A stretch of DNA of 64,000 bases from Pseudomonas haemolytica (GCF_009659625.1 NZ_VOIW01000001.1:1178001-1242000); one strand, 5' to 3'. Positions 50,279 to 61,440 are shown, counted from the first letter of the stretch. Made by a program: numbers and translations. Notes: generated from the letters alone by a model not told the origin.

Positions 50279-50296
50279 AATGTACACTTGTTCACT
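50279..50296. promoter_or_regulatory. FabR/DesT-like operator upstream of fabA
   Basis: AATGTACACTTGTTCACT fits the form of the 18-bp FabR site of E. coli (AGCGTACA-N2-TGTTCGCT) at 14 of 16 informative positions, and of the palindromes used by DesT in P. aeruginosa. Regulators of this kind adjust fabAB to the ratio of unsaturated to saturated acyl chains. Confidence 0.6.
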
Positions 50297-50394
50297 GAAA
50301 TTTTAAACCGGGCCTGTTTATCGGCCCGTTCGGGTGCCTAAGACTGCCGCACTTTCGTCTTTCACGCCAGTCGCAGTTGCCTGATGGCGGGGCG

Positions 50395-52292
<1,898 letters not shown>

Positions 52293-52296
<4 letters not shown>

Positions 52297-53222
52297 GGGC
52301 GTTTTTCTCCTTCGGCCACGCGGGCGGCGACGGCGGCTTCATCGACTTGTTCGAGGCCCAGTGAGCGCGCAACTTGCGGGTTGCCCACGACTTTGAAGTG
52401 TTGCGGGTAAAGCGTGCGTGGCCAATTGCCCGGAGGCTGGTCCAGCAGGCGGTTCAGCACCGCGAGCCAATCAGGTTGGTCGCTATAGGTGCTGGCCAGG
52501 CTGCCGGCCCTGACAAACCCGGCATTGGGCCCTACCAGCGGCAATTGTTGGGCGTAGCTGCTCAGCAACAGGTTTTTAACCGTTTTGGGGTTGTACAGTT
52601 GCGGGTCGTCGAGGCCGAGCAGCACGTCGCTGTATTTGAACAGGGTTTGCAGCGGTCGGCTGTCGTTGGTGTTGTTCCAGAGTTGGGGCACGATCTCCAG
52701 GCCCATGGGTTTGGCTAACTGGATCAGTTCGCGCAGCAGGAATTCACTGTCGGGGCCGTAAAGCACGCCGATGCGTTGGGCCTGGGGCAGGATGTCGGCG
52801 ATCAGGTGCAACTGGCGTTGCAGCGGTGGGTCGCTCCACAGCAGGCTGATTTTCGCCGGGTGCAGGTTGCCCAGGCGTTGCTGCGCCTGCAGGCGGCTGA
52901 TGCGCAGCACCAGGGTCGGCGGGCCTTGGGTCTCCTGCAGGCGCCAGTCGAGGCTGGGCAGATCGAGGAGGATCAGGCGGCTGCTGGCGGGCAATTGGCT
53001 TGGCGACGGCAAGTCCTTGAACGGCGTGAAGGTGACATGGTCTGCGGGGCGCTCTTGGGCAAGTGCCTGGGTGAAGGCTTGAACGCCGGCACCGTCTTCG
53101 GCTGCAGTCAGCAGGATTTCGGCGCTCCATGCAGGAGCCGCCAGCAGCAGGCACGCCAGCAGCAGGCCGCGACACCCGCGCAGTAAAATAAAGAAGAGGG
53201 TCATCCGTGACTGATCGCCCAT
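52293..53222 (-). CDS. Periplasmic ABC-type substrate-binding-like protein
   Basis: A 309-residue exported protein. A signal peptide ([17 protein letters not shown]) is followed by a type I periplasmic binding fold resembling the ABC_sub_bind family: [37 protein letters not shown] and the hinge-like [23 protein letters not shown]. No permease or ATPase gene is near. It sits between a TonB receptor gene (one base upstream, TGACATG) and the kinase gene (four-base overlap), so it may pass ligand information to the kinase. An internal start at 53204 (MTLFF) is possible. Confidence 0.8.
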
Positions 53223-53223
53223 G

Positions 53224-55347
53224 TCAGAAGTCCAGCTGCGCGCTGAAGTAGAGGACGTGGCGATGGTCGTAGTTGTTGTCGGCCCAGGTGGTGGGCTGGT
53301 TATCGAGGCGTTGTTGCAACATGCCGGCCAGCTCCACATTGGTTGTGCCCAGGGCAATACGCTTGGCCACTCGTAGGTCAACCCGTTGGAAGCGATAGCG
53401 GTTGAGTGCGTCGTCGCCATAGTAGAACACTGCGCTGGACCAACCCTGGCCCCATTCACGCAGCCAGCCGGCCGATCCGCTGTTGCGAGCGGTTTGCGCC
53501 TTGTCCAGCGGGTTGCTGGAGGCGGCGTCGACATAAGCATAGGTCAGGCGCAGGCGGTCGGCGTTGCTCACGCGCCAGTCGAACTGTGACTCGACACCGG
53601 TAAAGCGCGAGCTGTTGGCGTTGCTTGCGATGTATTGGTTGTTGCGCAGCGGCGAGCTGATCATCTGAGTGATTTCGTCATAGAACAGCTTCACGTCGAC
53701 GTTCAGCCCCAGATCGGCAAAGAAACCGTTGTAGCCCAGTTCCCGTGAGCGCATCAATTCTTTGTCCAGGTCGCCAGGACCGCGTGTCACGACGAAATAT
53801 TGCCCCGAGTTCTTCCCATAGGCCGGGGAGCTGAGATTGGTGACACGGTAGCTCCAATTGACGTTGTTCTCGAACATGTCTGGCGAGCGGATCGCTTCGG
53901 AATAAACCGCCCGCAAGCCGTGGCGTGGGTTGATCAGGTAATTGACCGCCACACGCGGTGTCAGCGAGTTGCCGCTCAGGTGGGTGTTTTCGTACATGGC
54001 GCCGCCTTGCAGCAGCCAGTGTTCGCTGGCGCGCCATTCCAGGTGCCCGAACAGGCGCCAGGTAGTGTCGTTCAGTGTTCCATTGAAGTAGGTGTCGGAG
54101 TCAGCGCGGTCGTAGCGGTAGTTCATGCCGCTGACTAGGCGCAGGCTGTCGGAGAGGCTGAGGGTGTCCTGGACCTCAAGGTCGTAGCGGCTTTCACGGG
54201 TGCTTTGGTCGATATCGCCGCAGACGGGGTTCTTGCCACCGTGGTTGTTCCATTGATCCAGCACCTGGTTGGCCAATGCCTGTTCGGCGGCGCTGCCGGG
54301 CGGCGGCGATCCTGGGCTGTAGGTGTTCATATGCCGCGCCAACAATTCGGCATAGTTGGGGTTGAGCTGCCAGAGCTGGGTCAGCTCCGGGCTGAACGAG
54401 ACCTTGGCGTCACAGGCTTTCCAGATCTGACGGCGGTCCCATTGCTGGGCCGAGCCCTGGATATACAGGCTGTGATCAGGGTTGAAGTCGAAGTTCCAGC
54501 GCAAAGAGCCAGCGTAGTCCTTGGCGACAACATCGGAATTGCTGCCGCCTTCGGTAATCCCGTCAAACACTGGGGTGTAGGTGTAAGGACGCTGGTTGGT
54601 GCCTTCCTTGACGTTCAGTTGCCAATCGAGGCTCTGTTGCGAGTTCAGGGTCTGGCTCACCGCCAGGCTGAAACGGTTGAGACGCTGACCATCACGGCGG
54701 TCGGCGCCGACGGCATCACTGTCAAAACCGTCGTCCTGTTGCCCGGACAGGGACAGGCGCAAATCGCCGGTCTCCCAGCCCACGCCCTGGCTGGCATAGA
54801 AGTCGTTGATTCCACGTTCGCCGCGAGTGACTTTTACCCGAGAGCCCTGGCTGTTGGCCGGCGAGCGCGTGAGGATATTCACCACCGCCATCAACGCGTT
54901 GGCACCGTAGCTGACGGTGTTGGGGCCACGAAATACCTCAATGCGCTCGATATCCTCCATGGCCACCGGAATATCGCTCCAGTCCACTGTGGCCAGGCCG
55001 GCGCGGTAGACCGAGCGACCGTCGATCAACACCTGCATGCGCCGTGCATCACTGGCGCTGGTGCCGTGGTAGTTCACCGACGCTTGATTGCCAGTGGTGT
55101 AGCCGACCATCATCCCGGGCACCAACCGCAACAATTCCGAAATGTCCCGGGCACCGCTGGCCTTGATCAGTTCGCTGTCGATCACCGTCATGCTGCCAGG
55201 CACGGCAGCGGCCGATTGCTTGAGGCGCGTGGCGGTCAAGACCTGCGGCAGCGGCTGGCTGTCGAGAAACAGATCGTCAGCCAGTGCAGGTAGGCTGCAC
55301 AACAGCATCAACAGCAGAGATGAGCGAGGAGGAGGGCCCAGATACAC
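53224..55347 (-). CDS. TonB-dependent outer-membrane receptor
   Basis: A 707-residue receptor with a signal peptide ending LPALA-DD. The plug domain starts near residue 35 (VLTATRLKQSAAAVPGSMTVIDSEL), with the family segments VDWSDIPVAMEDIERIEVFRGPN and ANALMAVVNILTRS; the beta-barrel ends in ALDF with a terminal Phe. There is no N-terminal signalling extension for an anti-sigma factor. Two cysteines (KACDAK and NPVCGD) lie in extracellular loops. The start is GTG with AAGG upstream. First gene of the receptor/binding-protein/kinase operon; ligand unknown. Confidence 0.9.
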   Translation of the reverse strand: MYLGPPPRSSLLLMLLCSLPALADDLFLDSQPLPQVLTATRLKQSAAAVPGSMTVIDSELIKASGARDISELLRLVPGMMVGYTTGNQASVNYHGTSASDARRMQVLIDGRSVYRAGLATVDWSDIPVAMEDIERIEVFRGPNTVSYGANALMAVVNILTRSPANSQGSRVKVTRGERGINDFYASQGVGWETGDLRLSLSGQQDDGFDSDAVGADRRDGQRLNRFSLAVSQTLNSQQSLDWQLNVKEGTNQRPYTYTPVFDGITEGGSNSDVVAKDYAGSLRWNFDFNPDHSLYIQGSAQQWDRRQIWKACDAKVSFSPELTQLWQLNPNYAELLARHMNTYSPGSPPPGSAAEQALANQVLDQWNNHGGKNPVCGDIDQSTRESRYDLEVQDTLSLSDSLRLVSGMNYRYDRADSDTYFNGTLNDTTWRLFGHLEWRASEHWLLQGGAMYENTHLSGNSLTPRVAVNYLINPRHGLRAVYSEAIRSPDMFENNVNWSYRVTNLSSPAYGKNSGQYFVVTRGPGDLDKELMRSRELGYNGFFADLGLNVDVKLFYDEITQMISSPLRNNQYIASNANSSRFTGVESQFDWRVSNADRLRLTYAYVDAASSNPLDKAQTARNSGSAGWLREWGQGWSSAVFYYGDDALNRYRFQRVDLRVAKRIALGTTNVELAGMLQQRLDNQPTTWADNNYDHRHVLYFSAQLDF

Positions 55348-55499
55348 GGCACGGCCTTGTTAATGACGGATAGCCGCCCATGTTAACCGAGGCGCGGCTA
55401 TTTGCCAGTCGTCGGACTTGCAATTACTGCGCACAAACGTGGCATTTTCTGACGGGCACTCGATTTGAAGCGGGGGCTGGCCGCAAGCGGGGCGCCCCG

Positions 55500-55505
55500 T
55501 ATAAT
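55500..55505 (+). promoter_or_regulatory. Possible -10 element of gpsA
   Basis: A consensus TATAAT hexamer 38 bases before the gpsA ATG. The -35 at the right distance is poor, and the spacer is GC-rich with a GGGGCGCCCC palindrome. Confidence 0.4.
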
Positions 55506-55542
55506 GCCGCCATCGCCACTGGTATGGATTAACGGATTGCAT

Positions 55543-56568
55543 ATGACAGAACAGCGCCCTATCGCGGTCCTGGGAGGCGGAAGCTTTGGTACCGCCGTGG
55601 CTAACCTGCTGGCCGAGAACGGCCACGCGGTGCGTCAGTGGATGCGCGACCCCGAGCAGGCCGAAGCCATCCGCGTGCATCGGGAAAACCCCCGTTACCT
55701 TAAAGGCATCAAGATTCATCCAGCGGTGGAGCCGGTCACCGACCTGCTGGACACCCTCACGGCCTGCGACCTGTGCTTTGTCGCGTTGCCCTCCAGCGCC
55801 TTGCGCTCGGTGTTGGCGCCCCATGCCGAACGCCTGGCGGGCAAGCTGCTGGTCAGTCTGACCAAGGGCATCGAGGCACACACTTTCAAGTTGATGAGTG
55901 AAATCCTCGTAGAGATCGCCCCGCAGGCGCGCATCGGCGTGCTGTCCGGGCCGAACCTGGCGCGGGAAGTGGCCGAACATGCGTTGACCGCCACCGTGGT
56001 CGCCAGCGAAGACGAAGCCTTGTGCGAGCGCGTGCAGGCGGTGTTGCATGGCCGAACTTTCCGGGTGTACGCCAGCGGCGATCGCTTTGGCGTCGAGTTG
56101 GGCGGGGCACTGAAGAACGTCTACGCGATCATCGCCGGCATGGCCGTGGCCTTGGGCATGGGCGAAAACACCAAGAGCATGTTGATCACCCGTGCCCTGG
56201 CCGAAATGACCCGCTTTGCGGTGAACCAGGGCGCCAACCCGATGACGTTCCTCGGCCTGGCGGGCGTGGGTGATCTGATCGTCACCTGCTCGTCGCCCAA
56301 GAGCCGCAACTATCAGGTCGGGTTTGCCCTGGGCCAAGGGCTGAGCCTGGAGGAGGCGGTGACGCGCCTGGGCGAAGTGGCCGAAGGGGTCAACACCCTC
56401 AAGGTGTTGAAAGCCAAGGCCCAGGAAGTGGGCGTGTATATGCCGCTGGTCGCCGGGTTGCACGCGATCCTGTTCGAAGGGCGCACCTTGGACCAGGTCA
56501 TTGAGTTGTTGATGCGGGCCGAGCCCAAGACCGATGTCGACTTTATTTCCACCAGCGGTTTCAACTGA
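55543..56568 (+). CDS. gpsA: Glycerol-3-phosphate dehydrogenase [NAD(P)+]
   Basis: A 341-residue cytosolic enzyme reducing dihydroxyacetone phosphate to sn-glycerol 3-phosphate for phospholipid synthesis. The N-terminal motif [19 protein letters not shown], the [13 protein letters not shown] block, the catalytic lysine in [12 protein letters not shown] and [14 protein letters not shown] are all present. The start at 55543 ([13 protein letters not shown]) matches the family. It is followed 10 bases later by the DUF4389 gene, as in other pseudomonads. Confidence 0.97.
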   Translation: MTEQRPIAVLGGGSFGTAVANLLAENGHAVRQWMRDPEQAEAIRVHRENPRYLKGIKIHPAVEPVTDLLDTLTACDLCFVALPSSALRSVLAPHAERLAGKLLVSLTKGIEAHTFKLMSEILVEIAPQARIGVLSGPNLAREVAEHALTATVVASEDEALCERVQAVLHGRTFRVYASGDRFGVELGGALKNVYAIIAGMAVALGMGENTKSMLITRALAEMTRFAVNQGANPMTFLGLAGVGDLIVTCSSPKSRNYQVGFALGQGLSLEEAVTRLGEVAEGVNTLKVLKAKAQEVGVYMPLVAGLHAILFEGRTLDQVIELLMRAEPKTDVDFISTSGFN

Positions 56569-56578
56569 GGAACGCGTC

Positions 56579-56926
56579 ATGAACGATCCGAAAGCAGCCC
56601 CCAAATACGAGTCGATTGTCTTGCGCATTGTGTGGATGCTGGTGTTTGCGCTGGTGTGGCAGGTCACGCAATTCCTGCTCGGCGCGCTAGTGGTCGTGCA
56701 ACTGATCTACCGCCTGATTTACGGCGCTCCGAACCTGGGCCTGATGAATGTTGGCGACAGCCTCAGCCAGTTTCTTGCGCAGATCGGCCGCTTCGGCAGC
56801 TTTCATACCGAGCAAAAGCCTTGGCCGTTCGCCGATTGGCCAACCCCGCGTGCACCGGAGGGCGAAGCGGCTCACAGCGTGCCGCCGGCTCCTCACCCGG
56901 TACGTGATGAAGAGCCAAAGCTATGA
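56579..56926 (+). CDS. DUF4389 membrane protein
   Basis: A 115-residue protein with one hydrophobic region, probably two closely spaced helices (RIVWMLVFALVWQVTQFLLGALVVVQLIYRLIYG), followed by SLSQFLAQIGRFGSFHTEQKPWPFADWP, the conserved DUF4389 core, and a proline-rich tail. Function unknown. The start has TGAGGAA upstream; the stop overlaps sixA by four bases. Confidence 0.88.
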   Translation: MNDPKAAPKYESIVLRIVWMLVFALVWQVTQFLLGALVVVQLIYRLIYGAPNLGLMNVGDSLSQFLAQIGRFGSFHTEQKPWPFADWPTPRAPEGEAAHSVPPAPHPVRDEEPKL

Positions 56927-57372
56927 AGGTGTGGATCCTGCGCCACGGTGAGGCCCAAGGGCATGCCCGCACCGACGCCGAACGCAACCTCACCGAGCAT
57001 GGTCGGGCCGAAGTATTACGCAGTGCAGCGCACCTGATCGGTCAACCTCTCAGCGCCATCATCGCCAGCCCCTATGTGCGGGCGCAGCAGACGGCGCAAT
57101 TGGTGCGCGACGTGTTGGATTTTCAGCCCGAGATCCGCACGGCGCCGTGGCTGACGCCCGAGAGCAACCCCCTGCAGGTGCTGGAAAAACTCGATACCGA
57201 CGACAACGTGCTGCTGGTCAGCCACCAACCGCTGGTGGGCAGCCTGATCAGCTTTTTGCAGCACGGGCATCAGCGTCAGCCGCAACCGATGTACACGGCC
57301 AGCCTGGCAGAGCTTGAGGGTGACTTTCCGCTGGCAGGCTTGATGAGACTGGTCGATGTGAAGAATCCGTAG
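56923..57372 (+). CDS. sixA: Phosphohistidine phosphatase SixA
   Basis: A 149-residue histidine phosphatase. The RHGEA motif at residues 7-11 carries the phosphorylated His8, and the second catalytic histidine lies in LLVSHQPLVGSL. SixA removes phosphate from histidine-phosphotransfer domains (ArcB in E. coli) and from the nitrogen phosphotransferase system. Short single-domain form, normal length. Confidence 0.93.
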   Translation: MKVWILRHGEAQGHARTDAERNLTEHGRAEVLRSAAHLIGQPLSAIIASPYVRAQQTAQLVRDVLDFQPEIRTAPWLTPESNPLQVLEKLDTDDNVLLVSHQPLVGSLISFLQHGHQRQPQPMYTASLAELEGDFPLAGLMRLVDVKNP

Positions 57373-57397
57373 GACGAAACTCGTCTTTGTGTGTGCT

Positions 57398-57433
57398 ATA
57401 CAGTCAACCGAGCAAGTGCTTGGTTGGCTGTAT
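57398..57433. promoter_or_regulatory. 36-bp palindrome, operator candidate of the acyl-CoA ligase gene
   Basis: A dyad centred between 57415 and 57416, with core ACCGAGCAAGTGCTTGGT. Of 18 mirrored positions, 15-16 are Watson-Crick complementary and the others mainly G-T. It lies between sixA and the ligase, ending 26 bases before the ligase ATG, and overlaps a TATACA -10-like hexamer at 57397. Such long dyads are typical of TetR-family binding sites. A smaller dyad GACGA-AAC-TCGTC precedes it at 57373-57385. Confidence 0.6.
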
Positions 57434-57458
57434 GTCGGACCACAAAGGAGCGCGTCCC

Positions 57459-59108
57459 ATGCCTGTCGCTTTTCGTTTGCCGTTGCAGGTCTTCTTCGAG
57501 CGTGAAGCGCGGCACCCGCGCAAAGTCTTCCTGGTGCAACCCGTCGGCAACGGCGAGGTGCAGGCCCTTTCCTGGGGTGACGTCGGCCATCAGGCCCGTT
57601 GCGCCGCCCATTGGCTGCGGGCCCGGGAGTTGCCCCAGGGCTCACACATTGCCCTGATCTCAAAAAACTGCGCGCACTGGATCATCGCCGACCTCGCCAT
57701 CTGGATGGCCGGGCATGTCTCGGTGCCGCTCTATCCCAACCTCACCGCCGACTCCGTTGCTCATGTGCTCACCCATTCCGAAGCGGCGCTGGCGTTGATC
57801 GGCAAGCTCGATGACTGGCCGGCGATGGCGCCGGGTATCCCGGCGGGCGTGCCGACCATCAGCCTGCCGCTGTGCCCGGAGGGGGCGTTCGATTTCAGCT
57901 GGGCGGACCTGCAAGCCTGCTCACCGATCCAGGACAACCCCGAGCCCGTTGCCTCGGCACTTGCCACCATCGTCTACACCTCCGGCACTACCGGCCTGCC
58001 CAAAGGCGTGATGCAAACCTTCGGTGCCTTGGGCTTCGCCGCCACCCGCGGTACTGAGTTGTTCGGCCTGGGGGAGGGCGACCGGCTGCTGTCCTACCTG
58101 CCGCTTTGCCATGTGGCCGAACGGATGTTTGTGGAACTGGCGTCGATCTATACCGGGCAAACCGTATTTTTTGCTGAAAGCCTGGAGACCTTCCTGGCTG
58201 ACTTGCGCAGGGCACGGCCGACGGCCTTGTTTGGCGTGCCCCGTATCTGGACCAAATTCCAGCTGGGCGTCTACGCCAAGATTCCGGAAAAACGCCTCGA
58301 TACCCTGCTGCGCCTGCCCTTTATCGGCAAGCGCGTCGGCCATAAAGTCCTGGCGGGCCTGGGGCTGGATGCGCTGCGCATTGCCTTGTCCGGCGCGGCC
58401 CCGGTGCCCGAGGCCTTGCTGCGTTGGTATCAGCGCCTGGGCCTGGATGTGCTGGAGGTGTATGGCATGACCGAAAGCTGCGGCTATTCCCATGTGTGTA
58501 GCCCGGGTGCGCAGAAGCTCGGTTGGATCGGCCTGCCTTGCCCAGGTGTGGAAGTGCGCATCGACCCGTCAGGCGAAGTGCAGGTGCGTAGCGGCGCGAC
58601 CATGCTGGGCTATTTCAAGGACCCGCAGAAAACCGCTGAGACGCTGACTGAGGACGGCTACCTGCGTACCGGCGACAAGGGCGAACAGGACGCTGACGGC
58701 CGTCTGCGCTTGACCGGGCGCCTCAAGGAAATCTTCAAGACCAGCAAAGGCAAATATGTGGCCCCGGCGCCGATTGAAAATCGCCTGGCCGAACATGCGC
58801 GCATCGAACAAGTGTGTGTCGTCGGGGAGGGGCTCGGCGCACCCGTAGGGCTGTGTGTGTTGTCGGCGGGGAATGACGACCGTCGAGCGCTCGGCAGCGG
58901 CCTCGAGCGCTGGTTGGAACAGGTCAACACTGCTCTGGATAAACATGAGCGCGTGCGCCAGTTGGTGGTGGTGAAAGACAGTTGGGCGGTGGAAAACGGT
59001 TTTCTGACCCCGACCTTGAAGATTAAGCGCAGCGTGATCGAGGCGACGTACGGGCCACAATTGCAGGCATGGAGCGAGCGTGCCGAAACCGTTTTGTGGC
59101 AGGATTAG
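57459..59108 (+). CDS. AMP-binding long-chain acyl-CoA synthetase-like protein
   Basis: A 549-residue adenylate-forming ligase. The ATP motif is TIVYTSGTTGLPKGVMQTFG; the A5 motif EVYGMTESCGYS, the A7 aspartate in YLRTGDKGEQD and the A8 region LTGRLKEIFKTSKGKYVAPAPIEN follow. It resembles the FadD15/long-chain branch rather than E. coli FadD. The ATG at 57459 follows AAAGGAG. It is followed by a thioesterase and two hydrolases that may be co-transcribed. Substrate unknown. Confidence 0.9.
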   Translation: MPVAFRLPLQVFFEREARHPRKVFLVQPVGNGEVQALSWGDVGHQARCAAHWLRARELPQGSHIALISKNCAHWIIADLAIWMAGHVSVPLYPNLTADSVAHVLTHSEAALALIGKLDDWPAMAPGIPAGVPTISLPLCPEGAFDFSWADLQACSPIQDNPEPVASALATIVYTSGTTGLPKGVMQTFGALGFAATRGTELFGLGEGDRLLSYLPLCHVAERMFVELASIYTGQTVFFAESLETFLADLRRARPTALFGVPRIWTKFQLGVYAKIPEKRLDTLLRLPFIGKRVGHKVLAGLGLDALRIALSGAAPVPEALLRWYQRLGLDVLEVYGMTESCGYSHVCSPGAQKLGWIGLPCPGVEVRIDPSGEVQVRSGATMLGYFKDPQKTAETLTEDGYLRTGDKGEQDADGRLRLTGRLKEIFKTSKGKYVAPAPIENRLAEHARIEQVCVVGEGLGAPVGLCVLSAGNDDRRALGSGLERWLEQVNTALDKHERVRQLVVVKDSWAVENGFLTPTLKIKRSVIEATYGPQLQAWSERAETVLWQD

Positions 59109-59138
59109 GCACGTAATAAAATCAACAAGGACAACCCT

Positions 59139-59582
59139 ATGAGCCTGTGGCGCACCCAACCGAATATCGAACAACTCAATGCCATCCAGAAAAACACCAT
59201 CGGTGAGTTGCTGGATATTCGCTTCGAAAGCTTCGACGACGAATCCCTCACCGCCAGCATGGTGGTCGATCACCGCACCCATCAGCCCTACGGCCTGTTG
59301 CACGGTGGCGCCTCGGTGGTGCTGGCCGAGAGCGTTGGCTCCATGGCGGCCTACCTGTGCATCGATGCCAGCAAGTTCTATTGCGTGGGCCTGGAGGTCA
59401 ACGCCAACCACTTGCGTGGTGTGCGCAGCGGGCGTGTGACGGCGGTGGCCAAGGCCATTCATATCGGGCGTACGACCCAGGTGTGGGACATCCGCCTGAG
59501 CAGCGACGATGGCAAGGCCAGTTGCGTCTCGCGCCTGACCATGGCCGTGGTGCCGCTGGGCGAAAAACCGCCGGCGCGATAG
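59139..59582 (+). CDS. Hotdog thioesterase (YdiI/EntH/PA1618-like)
   Basis: A 147-residue hotdog enzyme. The motif GLLHGGASVVLAESVGS has the catalytic glutamate of the YdiI/EntH type, and the C-terminus is VWDIRLSSDDGKASCVSRLTMAVV. Related proteins hydrolyse aromatic and medium-chain acyl-CoAs; PA1618 is the apparent orthologue. It follows the ligase gene after 30 bases with AAGGA as ribosome binding site. Confidence 0.9.
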   Translation: MSLWRTQPNIEQLNAIQKNTIGELLDIRFESFDDESLTASMVVDHRTHQPYGLLHGGASVVLAESVGSMAAYLCIDASKFYCVGLEVNANHLRGVRSGRVTAVAKAIHIGRTTQVWDIRLSSDDGKASCVSRLTMAVVPLGEKPPAR

Positions 59583-59679
59583 GCGTGGCGTGAGTGTCAT
59601 CATTCCTGGCAGTTACAGTCATTGCTGTAGGCACCCGGCATGGTGACAATCAATCTCTGTTTTTGTTGATGGAACCTGT

Positions 59680-60483
59680 ATGTCGCAGCACGTGTTTTTT
59701 ACCCACGCCAATGGCTTCCCGTCGGCCACCTACGGCAAGTTGTTTGCCGCCCTGGCCCCGGAATATACGGTGGCTCATCTGCCGCAGCACGGTCACGACC
59801 CCAGGTTCCCCGTGGACGATAACTGGCAGAACCTGGTGGACGAGCTGATCCACCATCTGGAACAGCAACCAGAACCAGTGTGGGGCGTGGGCCATTCCCT
59901 CGGAGGCGTGCTGCATTTGCACGCGGCCATGCGTTGCCCGCAACTGTACCGTGGCGTGGTGATGCTGGATTCGCCGGTACTGACCCGCGCAGACCGCTGG
60001 GTGATCCGCGCCGCCAAGCGCTTTGGTTTTATCGACCGCCTGACTCCGGCCGGACGCACCCTCGGTCGACGTGAAGAATTCACCGACCAGGATGCCGCGC
60101 GCAGCTACTTCGCCGGTAAGACCCTGTTTCGTGGCTTCGACCCCGACTGCTTTGACGCGTACCTGCAACATGGCCTGCAGCAAGTGGGCGATCGCCTGCG
60201 CCTGCGTTTCGATCCGGCCACCGAAATCAGCATCTACCGCGGCGTGCCCCACACCAGCCCGGGCCAGGTGCGCCAGTTGAAGGTGCCACTGGCGGTCGTG
60301 CGGGGGCGCCAGAGCCGGGTGGTGATGCGCCACCATGCCAGCGGCGTCGACCGCCTGCCCATGGGCGAAATGCTCACCATGCCGGGTGGCCATATGTTTC
60401 CCCTCGAACGCCCCCAGGACACCGCCACCTTGATCAAGAACCTGTTCGCCCGCTGGCAAGCCCGTGAGCGCAACTGCGCATGA
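59680..60483 (+). CDS. Alpha/beta hydrolase 1
   Basis: A 267-residue alpha/beta hydrolase. It starts MSQHVFFTHANGFPSATY, where HANGFP takes the role of the HG oxyanion motif. The nucleophile elbow is VGHSLGGVLHLHA and the late histidine lies in MPGGHMFPLERP. It overlaps the next hydrolase gene by four bases (ATGA). Corresponds by position to PA1621 of P. aeruginosa. Substrate unknown. Confidence 0.88.
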   Translation: MSQHVFFTHANGFPSATYGKLFAALAPEYTVAHLPQHGHDPRFPVDDNWQNLVDELIHHLEQQPEPVWGVGHSLGGVLHLHAAMRCPQLYRGVVMLDSPVLTRADRWVIRAAKRFGFIDRLTPAGRTLGRREEFTDQDAARSYFAGKTLFRGFDPDCFDAYLQHGLQQVGDRLRLRFDPATEISIYRGVPHTSPGQVRQLKVPLAVVRGRQSRVVMRHHASGVDRLPMGEMLTMPGGHMFPLERPQDTATLIKNLFARWQARERNCA

Positions 60484-61334
60484 GCACACCTGTCGAAGAA
60501 GTTCGCCTGAGCCTGCCGCACATCGAACTGGCCGCTCATCTGTTCGGACCCGAGGACGGCCTGCCGGTGATTGCCCTGCATGGCTGGTTGGACAACGCCA
60601 ACAGCTTTGCTCGCCTGGCGCCGAAGCTGAACGGGTTACGCATCGTCGCGCTGGATATGGCTGGGCACGGGCACTCGGCTCATCGTCCTGCAGGGGCCGG
60701 TTATGCCTTGTGGGACTACGTCTACGACGTGCTGCAAGTGGCCGAGCAACTGGGCTGGAAACGTTTTGCATTACTTGGTCACTCCTTGGGCGCCATCGTC
60801 TCCCTGGTGTTGGCCGGTGCCCTGCCGGAGCGGGTGACGCACCTGGGATTGATCGACGGTGTGATCCCACCCACCGCTAGCGGCGAGAACGCGGCCGAGC
60901 GCCTGGGCATGGCCTTGCAGGCGCAATTAAGCCTGCAGGACAAGCGCAAGCCGGTCTACCACACCCTTGATCGGGCGGTTGAAGCGCGAATGAAAGGCGT
61001 GGTGGCAGTCAGCCGCGAAGCCGCCGAACTGCTGGCCCAGCGCGGCTTGATGCCGGTACCGGGCGGTTACACCTGGCGCAGCGACAGCCGCCTGACCCTC
61101 GCATCGCCAGCGCGCCTGACCGATGAGCAGGCCATGGCTTTCGTGCGTCGTGTGGGTTGCCCTACGCAGTTGGTGGTCGCGGCTGACGGCATGTTGGCGA
61201 AACATTCCGAATTGCTTTCTCAGCTACCCTTCAGCGTCACCACGCTGCCAGGCGGCCATCATTTACACCTGAATGATGAGCCCGGCGCCGCTCTTGTTGC
61301 AGACTGTTTCAATCGGTTCTTCTCCACGCCTTGA
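60480..61334 (+). CDS. Alpha/beta hydrolase 2
   Basis: A 284-residue alpha/beta hydrolase with the classical HGWLDNANSF oxyanion segment, the elbow LLGHSLGAIVSLVL, and the final histidine in LPGGHHLHLNDEP. Similar to serine hydrolases near mammalian SERHL. Translationally coupled to hydrolase 1. Corresponds by position to PA1622. Substrate unknown. Confidence 0.88.
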   Translation: MSTPVEEVRLSLPHIELAAHLFGPEDGLPVIALHGWLDNANSFARLAPKLNGLRIVALDMAGHGHSAHRPAGAGYALWDYVYDVLQVAEQLGWKRFALLGHSLGAIVSLVLAGALPERVTHLGLIDGVIPPTASGENAAERLGMALQAQLSLQDKRKPVYHTLDRAVEARMKGVVAVSREAAELLAQRGLMPVPGGYTWRSDSRLTLASPARLTDEQAMAFVRRVGCPTQLVVAADGMLAKHSELLSQLPFSVTTLPGGHHLHLNDEPGAALVADCFNRFFSTP

Positions 61335-61383
61335 CTTGGCGGGGTCAACTGCCGAGGCTGGGCGGATTGAAAGGGAGTCAACC

Positions 61384-61440
61384 ATGAACAAACCCAATAC
61401 CGCTGTGACCACCATTGGCCAGGGCTCATTGATCCGATGA
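61384..61440 (+). CDS. 18-residue leader ORF coupled to the DUF4892 gene
   Basis: ATG to TGA, 19 codons, encoding MNKPNTAVTTIGQGSLIR. It has a strong ribosome binding site, AAGGGAG, six bases before the ATG, better than most genes here. Its stop overlaps the start of the next gene (ATGA at 61437-61440), which itself has no evident ribosome binding site. It could be a regulatory leader peptide or simply the ribosome entry point for the downstream gene; I cannot see an attenuator hairpin. Confidence 0.5.
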   Translation: MNKPNTAVTTIGQGSLIR

